Assembly (NCBI GenBank): GCA_905221605.1
Contig: CAJNDS010002723.1
Span: 514,001 to 578,000, forward strand
Direction: 5' to 3'
DNA: 64,000 bases
Origin: Symbiodinium natans
Taxonomy: Eukaryota > Sar > Dinophyceae > Suessiales > Symbiodiniaceae
Shown here: positions 46,503 through 57,300 of the stretch, piece after piece
Layout: each line of letters begins with the position of its first letter
Numbering within the stretch: the first letter of the stretch is position 1
Made by a program: the position numbers and the translations under genes
Notes under the pieces: model-generated
What the model was told of the DNA's origin: nothing
Databases searched by the model: none
Seen by the model: only the letters and a program-made list of their open reading frames with translations

Positions 46503-47629
46503 AGAATCATAAGTCGTAAGCGCTTAGGGTTCAGGGTGTTGGATTACAGATTGACTGCTGGGTGAAACATTGCCCATCTGTCTCATCGTTTAGCGAAAAA
46601 GGATCACCTGGTGCAAGTCCTGAATTCCTAAGCTTATGTTTGATAATCTGGATTCGTGCAACGCCACCGTAATTGGGAATCTTTGTTTTCTCTCTCTCTT
46701 TCTTTTCGCCTTTCTGGGATGCCCTGGGTAATTGGGGGTGGTGGCGGGCTTTTAAGCACGACGGGGCATCTTGGAGAATACGAAATTTGCGTTATGATTT
46801 GTTTGGCTTTGGATTGATTCCTGGAAGCCTCTTGCTCCGAAATCTTTAGATGACCAATCGATCTTGGAATTCTGGGCTTTCTAAGATATCTCGACGTATA
46901 CGAAGTCCCGCCACCATCCCCAATCGACGAGGCGTCCTAGAAAGACGAAAAACAAAAGAAAACAATGAAATTTGAAAAATGAGATATATTAAGGAGAAAT
47001 ATCCCTATAAAAGGCTACGGGCTCGACCCTATTTTCGCTCCTCTTCCGGTCAATTTGGCTGCTTGTGAGGGCCTTGCAGGGGAGTCCGGAAAATTCGGGA
47101 ATTTTCAAGCTTTCTGTTCAAAAATCCTTGGAATTTTGGGAATCACCCGGATCTGAAAATTCCCGGAATTTTCGGAATCACCCGGATTGAGGTTCAGGCT
47201 TTCCGGGTTGGGTTTGGGGTTCCAGCGCAACAGTGATGACGTGGGTGCCCCTTCACCTTCAAGGAAATCTTCAAGGAAATCTCTTGGTCCGGGGTAGTTC
47301 CGATGACGGTCGCCGCCCGCCAGCTGTTCAAGGGTGTGGCGTTGCGCGGGTTTTTCAAACAATCGCCCGACGGTGCCTGACAGCTGCCTTCAACGTAGAT
47401 TGGGGTGGTTAGCGCAAGGAACTCGCTTTGATCACCAAGTGATACAGCACATGGCAGGCGTAAGAGCTCTGCTTGCTGACAGCCGGCATACATTGTATCA
47501 TTGCCCGCGGCTTTCCGCGCACAACGGTGCCTCCTATTGATTACTGCTACCCATCCACCCTTCAGCATTTCGCATACGTGAGGTCAAAATACTGTTTGTG
47601 TGGGGCATTCGAGTGTGGCATTCCTGTGT
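46503..47629. other. Stretch upstream of the recognised PP2C exons
   Basis: The N-terminal half of a PP2C phosphatase would be expected here but its motifs (DGHGG, GDSR) were not found. A pair of near-identical 23-base units (47130-47152, 47165-47187; 22 of 23 match) containing GGAATTTT and AATCACCCGGAT lies here, along with a TC-rich tract near 46690. Confidence 0.4.
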
Positions 47630-48735
47630 GACAATTCCATCACAATCATGCTGGTCTGTGATGGAATCTCAGAAGGCTTGGACTTCAATTGACACAACCC
47701 GCACGTTGAGCTTAGACGTGACGATGAACATGAGCGTCAGGCAGATTTCCGAACGATGCTGTCGTCAAATTGGCAGCTGAGAAACTGCGAGCGACCGATG
47801 GCCGACCTGTTGATCCAGCTCAGGCCAGGCGGTGCAGGAGCCATCGCTAGGGCGAGCCATCAGGCTTGTGGAGATTTAGTTGGGTCGTTCCTTTTTTGTT
47901 GTGGCAAGTGCATCTGGGAGGCCGCGATTGCAGTCTGTCACGAGGCCGGGGGTTTTGAGAAGAGACTTCTCCCTGCACGTTGCAGACCTTTGCAGACTTT
48001 GCCCCTTCAAGTCTGTTTGGATTGTACAGGCGATACATTGTGGATCCAAAGACAATCTTTCTTGTATGATCGTGCTCCTGGGCGGTGGTCAGGTCCCAGC
48101 CTCACCCAGGGTGTAGAGTCCAGCCTTCACTGGCAGACGGAATGTTTGGATTAGGTGCCGGGCGAGGCGGTGGACTTCATTCCAGGTCCGTTTGAAGCAC
48201 CGGAAAGCGCTGCTTTTGAGAAGGCCAGCCTTCGGTGGCCGTCTGTCAATTTGTGTGTGGTTGTTTGGTTGGCTGGTTTTGTGCTTGTGCTTGTGCTTGT
48301 GCTTGTGCTTGTGCTTGTGCTTGTGCTTGTGCTTGTGCTTGTGCCTCTGTGTCTCTGCGTGTCAGTGTCTCTGTGTGTGAGAGAGAGAATGTTCATGTCG
48401 GGGGCAGCCTGTTGGAGGGCCACCACGGAGGGGGGGTTTAAGGGGGTGAGCGGGAGCATTTGGGTATCGGGGAAGGGTTGGGAACGGGGAACGAGACCGA
48501 AGCGAATAAAGGAAAGGAGTAGCAGGAGAGAAAAACAGCTGCACCTGTCTGAGATGAAGTCCTGCTCTGATCCTGTGCCTTTTGCCAAACATGACTGGAG
48601 CAAGGCACCTTGTTCACCACCCTTCTCTCCTGTGCCCTTTGCCAGGCCTATGCATCCATGACCAAGCGAGCTGGACTCTCTCTGCAGCAAGCGCTGCCTT
48701 TTGAGGCTTGGGTTCAGTTGCTTTGTCCCTTTTAG
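47630..48735 (+). CDS. PP2C-type Ser/Thr phosphatase, C-terminal exons
   Basis: A Mg/Mn-dependent protein phosphatase of the PPM/PP2C family. Six exons connect cleanly: IMLVCDGISEG (ending 47675), 47741-47823 RFPNDAVVKLAAEKLRATDG, a 24-base microexon 47921-47944 (AAIAVCHE), 48030-48092 AIHCGSKDNLSCMIVLLGGG, 48155-48223 VPGEAVDFIPGPFEAPESAA, and 48646-48735 AYASMTKRAGLSLQQALPFE with a stop at 48733. CDG and GSKDN carry metal-binding aspartates, so this part of the active site is intact. The N-terminal metal-binding DGHGG and GDSR motifs are not found upstream: the gene may be a fragment, or those exons are missed. Four of the five introns start GC. The hexanucleotide repeat at 48281 sits in the last one. 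Confidence 0.8.
47921..47944 (+). other. 24-base microexon in PP2C
   Basis: GCCGCGATTGCAGTCTGTCA followed by CGAG encodes A-A-I-A-V-C-H-E, the helix that precedes the GSKDN motif in PP2C. It lies between acceptor GGGAG and donor GCCGGG; introns 47824-47920 and 47945-48029 flank it in phase 0. Confidence 0.7.
48281..48340. repeat. (GTGCTT)10 hexanucleotide repeat
   Basis: Ten perfect copies. It translates to Val-Leu/Cys-Ala/Leu-Val runs in open frames on the + strand, but lies inside the PP2C intron 48224-48645, so those frames are not taken as coding. Confidence 0.95.
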
Positions 48736-49427
48736 GGTCTAGTAGTTGAGTATCTATTATGGGAAGGGACCGGTTGGGAAAGCCTGAGACCGACCTAGAT
48801 ACGCAAGGCATTTCTGATTGGTGGTCGAGCTGTTCGGAGTCTAAGCTCCTGCCACTTTGACAAAGATCGAAGCTGCAAACAAGAAGTCTTAGACGGCCAT
48901 GTGGCTTCACATGCACCTTCAAGCTTCAAATGCGAGACTTCTACGAGTTGTTTTTGCTGTTGCCGCCTTTAACACGCAGGTTGAGTTCTGGAAGGCTGTT
49001 TGGTTTAAAATGACCAGCTGGCTAAGTGCAATGTGCTTGGTTGCGACACGCGACGCTGCAAAAACCTCTCGGTGCCAGGATGCGGCGTTGGCGAAACGAA
49101 GCCAGATGCCTAGCCAGAACGAAAACGACATGAGCAGACCTGTCTGGAGGCTGTTGAAGGCAAGGCTTTTCACAGAGGACGACGACAAAGGTCTGCCAAA
49201 AAAATCTCTCTGGAGNNNNNNNNNNNNNNNNNNNNNNNNNNNNNNNNNNNNNNNNNNNNNNNNNNNNNNNNNNNNNNNNNNNNNNNNNNNNNNNNNNNNN
49301 NNNNNNNNNNNNNNNCACACGAGGCTCACCCTTACACCCTAGACCCTTCTACCCCCAAGACCCCTTAAAGGGGTGGGGGATTCTTGGGCCGGCTTGTAAG
49401 GTCCACACGCGGCCTGAAAAGGTGCTT
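48736..49427. other. Convergent intergenic region containing a sequence gap
   Basis: It lies between the ends of the + strand PP2C gene and the - strand TIR-like gene. Nothing recognisable was seen on either side of the gap. Confidence 0.5.
49216..49315. other. Assembly gap (100 N)
   Basis: Exactly 100 unknown bases, the conventional length for a gap of unknown size. The distance between the flanking parts, and even their adjacency, rests on scaffolding and not on read sequence. Confidence 1.
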
Positions 49428-50955
49428 CTCACCACCAGCAAAATCGCCAAACCACACTGGCGAAGAGAAGCGCCCCTGCCGTCCACACCAGGACCGGCCA
49501 GAAGCTGCTGAAAAGGACGTAGGAGCCCACGGAACAGGTCAGCCCGATGACATAGAGGAGCCACATTGCCAGAGATATTGCGAGGGTCTGCAGGTAGCGA
49601 CTGCCTTTGAAACTGTGTTCGGGCAAATGCTCGCAAGCAAAGACAAGAAGAGCCAGAGCAGCAGGAGTCCAGAGCAGGTTCAAGCCAACTAGGACGCTTA
49701 CGGTGTAGGCCAATACGCTCTCTATCGGGGCACCTGCCTTCAACAATCCCACCACGAAGTCTAAGCTCGTAGCAAAGAATGGTGTGGCGAGCACACAGTG
49801 GTAGGCGTATGGAAGCTGCAGCGGCACTTGCACTTCTTGACGGAATGGGCCTCGCACGTAGTCAGAAAACGCATCCAAGCTCCCATACCAACTAACGATG
49901 GCAGTATGGATGTAATTCCTGTCAAAGTCATTGAGACACTGCACTTCCCTCACCTCAAATTGGTCCAGGGCTGCCAGCATGCGTTGACGATCCAAGCTGT
50001 TTGCCCGCAAGGACAGCGCAAGCGGAAACAGGCACATCGCCACAAACACCCACATCGCAAGAACTCCAACCCCACCTTCGTCGTATGATGCCCTGAAGAA
50101 CACCATCATGAGTCCGACGAGGTGCAGCCAAATGAAAACCTGAGCAGAGAAAGCCTCGATATAGATCGGAGCAAAAACGATCCGCCCAGTTGGGTTCATC
50201 TTGCGGTATGCCGAGAGCTCGAACATGCACCACAATCTTGAAAAAAACGGCGGGCTCCAGAGCACATGCAAGGTTCTAGACACTGCTAGGCAGCCGCCGA
50301 TATTGTAAATCCCCTGCCGCATGAGGACGTCGTCTGTCTGAGGAATGCACGCGACGTCGAGAAAGCACGATGAATTGTCGATCGGAAGATACACAGACAG
50401 CAAGAGCCCCCCAATGCCTGATACCAACCCGGTCAGCGTGGCCCAACAGCCCATAGGAATAACGCTCTGAAACTGGAAGATGGCTGCTCTTGAGCTGTAG
50501 AACAGAGGAAGCACGTCCAAGCAGCAAAGCAGAAACGCAAGGCCCGTTCCAACTGCCCAGAAGGTGAGCATGCAGCGCCAGCCAGAGCGAATCAGCAAGG
50601 AGAAGAACTTCCTCCATCCCGGTGTCTGCCAAGTATGGGATATAAACATATCAAGCTCCTCCGTTTGCCGAGAATACTCAAAGACCTCTGCGCGCTGCGA
50701 CATCGTCAACTCACTTGGGCTTCTTCTCCAGACCCGCCTCCAGTGTCTGAGTGTCGTATGCAAAGGAACTCCTCTCAAGAGCGACGTGTTTGTTCTCATC
50801 AAGTCTTTGTCGGTGAACCGAGACGAAATGGGATCCTCAACAGTGTTCTTCGACTCAGGGCACGCATTCTGGATCCCCTCCGCTTGCGACGCGACCTGCT
50901 CAATTTCAAGCTTCTCGGCCGAGGAGCAGCATGGCTGGCTCTCCGCCTGCCCCAT
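49428..50955 (-). CDS. Multi-pass membrane protein with TIR-like motifs
   Basis: Intronless, 508 residues from the ATG at 50955; an upstream in-frame TTG at 50961 is not used (numbers below count from it). The start MGQAESQPCCSS fits N-myristoylation plus palmitoylation of Cys11-Cys12. At 104-111 LDMFISHTW resembles the first strand of a TIR domain. Two hydrophobic spans (about 130-155 and 166-192) follow, then CFLDVACIPQTDD (199-211), IYNIGGCLAVSRTLHVLWSP (218-237) and FSRLWCMFELSAYRK (240-254). These match TIR strand B, the strand before the 'LS..Y..S.WC..EL' motif, and that motif, whose Glu (248 here) is the NADase catalytic residue in plant TIRs. Further spans lie near 276-292, 298-318, 388-408, 413-443, 457-478 and 482-506. 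No receptor or kinase domain is visible. Such proteins are, to my knowledge, numerous but functionally uncharacterised in dinoflagellates. Enzymatic activity is inference. Confidence 0.75.
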
Positions 50956-51340
50956 GTCCAAGACCTGCCTAAGACAGGGGCCTCCTGTCTTAGAACTGGT
51001 TTGGGTTGTTCTTAGGGTTCTGAAAAATAGTGTTGGTTAATCAACATGGTATGTTTGTTGCTGTTGTTGTTGGCTGGTTGCAATAGTTAGGGAGGGCTCT
51101 GCCCGAGACTGTCTTCGAGTTCAAGCGGCACCAGCATTCGAGATGGTGTATCACACACACACACACCATTGTAACCAGCCCCTGTTACTGCACCGCTTAC
51201 CCGTAGTCGCACGTTCAGTACCACGACTGCCTTCCCAAAACATGACCTGGGCCACTCGCCAGTCCCTTTGGGTACGTACCCAAGTGCAAAGGTAGCCTCA
51301 AACCCTAAACCCTAAACCCTAAACCCTAAACCCCTAAGCC
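50956..51340. other. Spacer between TIR-like and ankyrin genes
   Basis: It contains an imperfect inverted repeat around 50968-50993 (TAAGACAG ... CTGTCTTA), a (CA) tract near 51153-51166 and, at 51300-51335, five CCCTAAA units. The TIR-like gene's 5' region is the part next to 50955. Confidence 0.6.
51300..51335. repeat. CCCTAAA array
   Basis: Five consecutive CCCTAAA units on the + strand, at the low-coordinate side of the last recognised ankyrin exon. Confidence 0.95.
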
Positions 51341-51349
51341 GTAGAAGCC

Positions 51350-54300
51350 CCAGACGTTGCACGCAAGCAAGAGCCTCCTCTTGCATCACCACGCGGCCGG
51401 GGCTCTTCAAAGCCTCTGGGCTTAATGTTGTTCGGGTGTGTTCAGGGGATAAGGGCTGGCCCTACACTCTCCACCCTCAGCCGTGAACCCTCGAATCGAA
51501 GTCCTAAACCCCAAACACTAGACCGACTGGGCGAAAGGTTCGGGCCTAAATCCTGATTCCTTGGACCGACAGCCAGGGTCCATGTTGGAGGCGCTCTCAC
51601 ACATCGGCACACTGGCTGCTGTGAGTTTGGGGAAGGGGTAAAGGGGGGGGTATGGGGAGGAAAACGTTTGGGGGGCATGGCGGGGTGTGGGGGGGTATGG
51701 CGGGTATGGGGGGGTATGCGGCAGTGGGAAGGCTTCGGGCAAGCCACCGAGGAGTATGGGGAGGGGGGCCTGAGATAGCTTCCCACAGCCAAAGCCTTTC
51801 CAGCACGCGGATCACTGATCCCAAGCCTTCCCAACTACTCAATCTCGACCCACCCCGCCTTCGCCCCGAAGCTCAATAGCATGGCCACCACTTCCTTCTT
51901 GCCCGCTGCCCCACTTGGACTCTAACCACCATAAACCTTAACCCGAAACTCTAAGCCGACGATTACATGACCATACTAACAGGCCTTAGTAGGGATTCGA
52001 ATAGGGGGTACTGTAAATCCCGATTAAGGACTGTTAGCATAAGGGGGACATCCCAATCCGTACTGCTTGAGGTTGAGTGGGTTGCTGGCTGGCGTTTCTG
52101 GGCTTCGGGTTCTCGGGTTTCGGGCTCGGGGTTCAAATCAAGAGGTTTGGGGCTAAACATGCTCAAACAAGGGGAAGGGAATGCTTGGAAACTTCCATAC
52201 ATGGGGGGTTAAGGGGATTGATCTGAAGTATGAGCGTCACCATGACAGCACAGTCTTGATTGTTCACACGGCACCAAGACGGGAGAACGCCTTCGGAAAC
52301 CCCATATGGGCAGCTCTCTAGGCCCTGATTTTGAAAGCTACCCATATCCGGAGATGGGCGGAGAGTTGCATCCCAGAGAAACGGACGGACATCACACGGA
52401 ATCCCCGAAGTCCGTCGTAAGCAGGCCGTAGGTTTTAGGGTTTAGGGCATCTCAAACACTCCCCAAGCCTGAGACCTTGAATTGTATTGCAAACCCTAAA
52501 ATCCCTACACCCTAAAACCCCCACGGCCACAAGTCCCGCCTAATTCCCCTCGAAGCTCCTCGTGGCCGTTCGCCACCGCCAACGCCATGGCACTGTCTCC
52601 GGCGTCGTCGACCGCGTCGATGTTGTCGCCTGAGCCGGAATCCATGAGGACCCTAGCCCCTAAGCCCGATGCTTCCTCAACTTGGGGGGGGGGGGGGGTG
52701 ATTTCATCCTCATGTCTGACCGACTATAACCTCCATCTCCAAACCACGAACCCCGAAACCACCACCCTCAAAGCGCCGCAGAACCTCGCCCCGTAACCAA
52801 GAAAAGCCCTTTAAAGGCCTCTCAGGAGCCCCAACCCAGAACCCAGAACACCTAGCCGAAACCCTCGGCAGCAGAAGTATCTAAGAGTCCAAAACGCCAA
52901 GACACCGCTGGCCAAACCCTCTCAACCCCAAACCCTAAACCCCTCAAATCTGAAACCTTGCCGGTCCTCAGTTGGGCATTAAGGAATGAGATACCTTCTA
53001 CGTCCTCAATCCTTTAAGAACGACGTAGGGACCCTGACTCCCGATCTCCCTACCCCTGAATCCTAAACGGCTAAATCCTAACCCCTAAGCCCTAAGCCCT
53101 AAACCCGAAACCCTGAACCCTAAACTCTAAACCAGCTAAATCTTAACCCCTAAGCCCTAAACCCTCAACCCTAAACCCTAAACCGGCTAAATCTTCACCC
53201 CTAAGCCCGAAACCCTCTTACCCTCTTACCCTCAACCCTAGACCCTAAACCCTAAACCCTAAACCAGCTACATCTTAACCCCTAAGCCCTAAGCCGTAAG
53301 CCCTAAGCCCTAAACCCTAAACCCTAAACCCTCTTACCCCCCCCCCCCTGCGAGTCTGGGCGCAGTCCACGGCAGCAAGCATCCGCGCGGCGCTGAGGTG
53401 GCCTCTCGCCTGGGCTTCTCAAAGATCGTTCAAGGGGTTTAGGGTTTAGGGTTCAGGGTTTAGGGTTAGGGTTTAGGGTTTAGGGTTTAGGGTTTAGGGT
53501 TTAGGGCTTAGGGGGCTTTCTCAGGGGGGGGGCTTTCATGAAAAGAGGCCCTTGTAGTAGCCCCATCTACTTGGCGTTTTGTAGAGGGGACCATATGATT
53601 GTGCTGGGCTAATCCTCATATTATGACCGTAGTATATTGCCAACTCTAAGCACTGAACCTTCGCACCCCCATTCTTCAACAACAAGCCCATGAGCCGAAA
53701 CGCTTGTCGAAACTAAACACACGGGAACCAAACCTTTCGCCCCTCAGAACCTTAACTGTGGCACCTAGGAGTTTAGGGTTTAGGGTTTAGGGTTTAGGGT
53801 TTATGGAGTTTAAGGTTTAGGGTTTAGGGTTTAAGGTCACTAGGATCCCCTGCTGCTGCAAACATCAGCGCAGTGCGGCCATCTAGGCCTGGAGTTCGCA
53901 CTGCCAAGGGAGAGGGGTTGAGGGGTTTAGGGCTGTGGGGTCCAGAGTTCTAGGGCCTCAGGGCTTCTCGAGATTGGGGTTTTCAGGCAAACTCTGGTAG
54001 GCCCAAAAAAACCCGGTTTTTGTCATTTTGTGGTAGGCCCAAAAAGGAAGCCCCTAACACCAAAAACCCTAAACAGCCTTGGAAAGCTGCAAAACCCAAA
54101 GCTTCAACTTCCGCGCAAGTCCGCCCGGCAAAAGTCCGTGGCCCGCGCTGCGCAGAGTCGGATCCACTCCGGATGCCAGCAGCAGCGCCACGGCCTGCGC
54201 GTTGCAAAGTGTGGGGCTTGGGGTTTGGGATGTTCCCCCTGAAACGAACAGTCCTTCATAGGGAGTACAGCACCCCTAGGATAATATCTCCCTATGAAGG

Positions 54301-57300
54301 ACTGTTAATATAAGGGGGAACATCCCAAAGTTTGGGGATTGGGGCTTTCGCAGCTGTTCTTAGAATCCATTTCCAGCATAGCCTTTTTGAGACGGGACCC
54401 CTTCAAAATCTGAGATTTGGATGTGAGCCGGCTGAGTCAGGGTTGAGGTTGAGGCTTTCAGGGTTCATGATTACAGGGCTGTGGCTGAGGCTGAGGGTTG
54501 AGGGCTGTAGGCTTTGGGCAACTTGCCCTCCCTCAAAACTCCTAAACCCTCAACCCCCTTAAGCCCCCAAAACCCCCTTAAGGCTCTCAACCCTCAGCCC
54601 AAAGCCCTAAACCCTAAACCCTAAACCCTAAACCCTAAACCCTAAACCTCCTAAACCTCCTGAAGCGCAAGGACCTCCTCCGAGGAGGCCCAGGCCAGAG
54701 GCGTGTCTCCGCGGTCGTCGCAGCGGCCCGGATCGCTCCGGCCCTGCGGCTGAGCGGTTGAGGGTTGAGGGTTCAGGATTGAGGGCTACTTGGGGTTTAG
54801 GGTTTAGGGTTTAGGGTTTAGGGTTTAGGGTTCAGGGTTCAGGGTTCAGGATTGAGGGCTTAGGGGGTAAGGCTTGTTGGGGTTTCGGGGCTCAGGGCTT
54901 CGAGGTTCGGGGGGCAAATACAGGCGTCACAGAGGGTTGCTTTGGGCCCCACCTCTGTGAGGGGTTCAAGGGTTTACGACTCCAGGCGCCTTGGGGGAGG
55001 TTAGGAAACCCTAAACCCTAAACCCTAAACCCTAGGACCGCAGGATGTTGGGGCTGTGGGGCTTTCTGAAATTGGGGAGGCTTGGGGTTTCAAGGATTTA
55101 GGATTTCGGGTTCTGTTTAATGGTTCATGTTTGGGCGCTCGATGAGCCCTGGGGGCCCCTGAAGTCCCACACCTTAAACGGCGTCGATACGTTCTTCCTC
55201 CGCTGCCCTCGGCGTTCGGGGTACCCGAGGTTGGGCTTTGAAGATCAAATCGGTTTGGGCTGCTTACAACCAGGATCCGCCCTAACCCCCCGGACAACGC
55301 CCCCATAACCAAAACGCGCAGCCAACCACAAGACGCCTCGAAGAGGCCAAAAGTGCGCACCCTCCCACGGAAAATGCCCAGACAACCAACACCAAAGCGC
55401 AACTGCCACACCCCTTCATGATGCCCAACGGACGCGTGCTTTCAGCATCTCCTCCAGGGTCTGGGCAACCCGAATCATCCGAAGCCCGAACGCTACAGGA
55501 ACGCAACAGATGTGCCCCTTTTGATACCATTAGGGGGTCTGGGGTCGGGAAGCCCTGAACCCGGAGCGGCTCGGGGGCTCCCATGCCGTGCTGGCATCAC
55601 CGAGCCCCTCCATGGCACAGCTCCAAACCCTAAACCCTAAACGCCCTAAACCCTAAACCCTGAACCCTAAACCCTGAACCCTGAACCCTGAACCCTGAAC
55701 CCTGAATCCGAAACTTTTCAGACCCTGGCCAGGTGCCTGCAGCAGGGTCTGCAGCAGCTCGCTGCTGCCTCGAAGGCTGGCCTCATGGCTTGACACTGTG
55801 TAAAGGTGATCAAAAAAACCCGAGCACAAAAATGGAATACATGATGCCTTTCAACCACTCCCCCACTCTCATGTAGAAACAGAGCTCCACAAAAAAAAAC
55901 TTTCGCAAATTGCTACCCCATAAGCGCTAAAGGGCCAACGCTGCTAAAGGCTATGGGTGGGTTCAAGACGGACCATCCAGCCGGGCGATGGAGAAGATGC
56001 TATGGCGGTGATTCACTTGTACGTCCATGTAGGGTGGCAAGTTGCTCATGTGGTGTTGTTTGAGACCCTTTTGGGTCAAACATTGCTTTAAGTTTGCGGC
56101 CCAATGCCATTCAGTGAGACACACACACACACACTCAACATCTGAGGACTTAAGTTAAAGAGTGTGGCCACATGGTCCCGGGAGGGTGTAGAGGGGCTTG
56201 AGAATTTTCAGGGAATTGGGATTTCTAAAGGCCGTCAACGGCTCGGGGCTTGGGGGTTGGGGTTTCGGGTTTCGGGTTTAGGGTTTCGGGTTTTGGGTTT
56301 AGGGTCTAGGGCGTAGGGCTTAGGGCTTAGGGCTGAGAAGCCAGCGTAGTGGCAAGCCGTGGCTCCCCCACCTCGGCGATCAAGGGCTGCCTCAGGGGCC
56401 TTTTTGGGGGTTGGGGTTTAGGGTTTTGGGTTTAGGGCTTCTCGCCGCGGCGCGGCAGTAGATTTCATGCGGAGATGGCGCCCCAACACACCCACGGGGT
56501 GTGAGGGGGCGGCATATCCCACCACATCCGCTTTTAGAGTTTCGGGCTAACGCCCTAAATTCCCACTTCCCACTCCCGTCCTTTAAAATAGAGGGTTTAG
56601 TGAGTTTGGTAGGAGATTTTGTTTAGCCTCTAGGATTAGACGTTTTTTGGTCAGAGGCTTTGGCAGGGGTCGTTGAGCAAGCGACACCATCCCACCTCTG
56701 GTCAGGGTTTTGAAAGACACGGCCACCCGTGAAAACCATGCTCAAGGCATCAGATTTGAGTATGATTGTAGTAATCCATGGAATTCGTCGTCTCAACTGC
56801 CCTCGCTCACCAGCTGTCGGCCGGAGGAAGGCCCAGGAGGGCCAGGCGCTCAGGGGGAGCGAGGGCAAGGCCGAGGTCTAGGCGCCAGTCAGGAAGCAGG
56901 GATTTCGGGGGTTGAATGGTAGTGGGTTTTTTGACCAATCGCCCAGGCTGACCTGCTTTGTGTCTCCTCTGCTCCCTGGACACACCCGTCAAGGGGCTGC
57001 AGAAAGGGGCCCAGGTGCGGCGCACAGAAGCCACTTTTGGTGCCAGGTTGTCAGGTTTAGGGAATGACCGAAAGGAGAAGGGGTACCCCAAGCGGGGTAC
57101 TGCACATACACTTGACGTGCAGCTCACGCTCAACATAACTCTTTCGGCTTGCATAGTAGCTCCAGGCGGTGCTTTTAATACCTTTCGGGTGGAGTTCTGG
57201 GTCCACGCCCTGGGTGGGAATTTAGGGTTTAGGGCTTAAGGCTTAGGGCTTAGGGCTTAGGGCTTGGGGCTTAGGGCTTAGTTAGGGCTTAGAGGGTTGG

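Noticed and set aside
48151-48690. Long frames on both strands around the GTGCTT repeat
   Set aside because: They are translations of the hexanucleotide repeat and lie in a PP2C intron.
52297-52355. Imperfect inverted repeat CCCATATGGGCAGCT / AGCTACCCATATCC
   Set aside because: Short, imperfect and part of a low-complexity region; not distinct enough to call an element.
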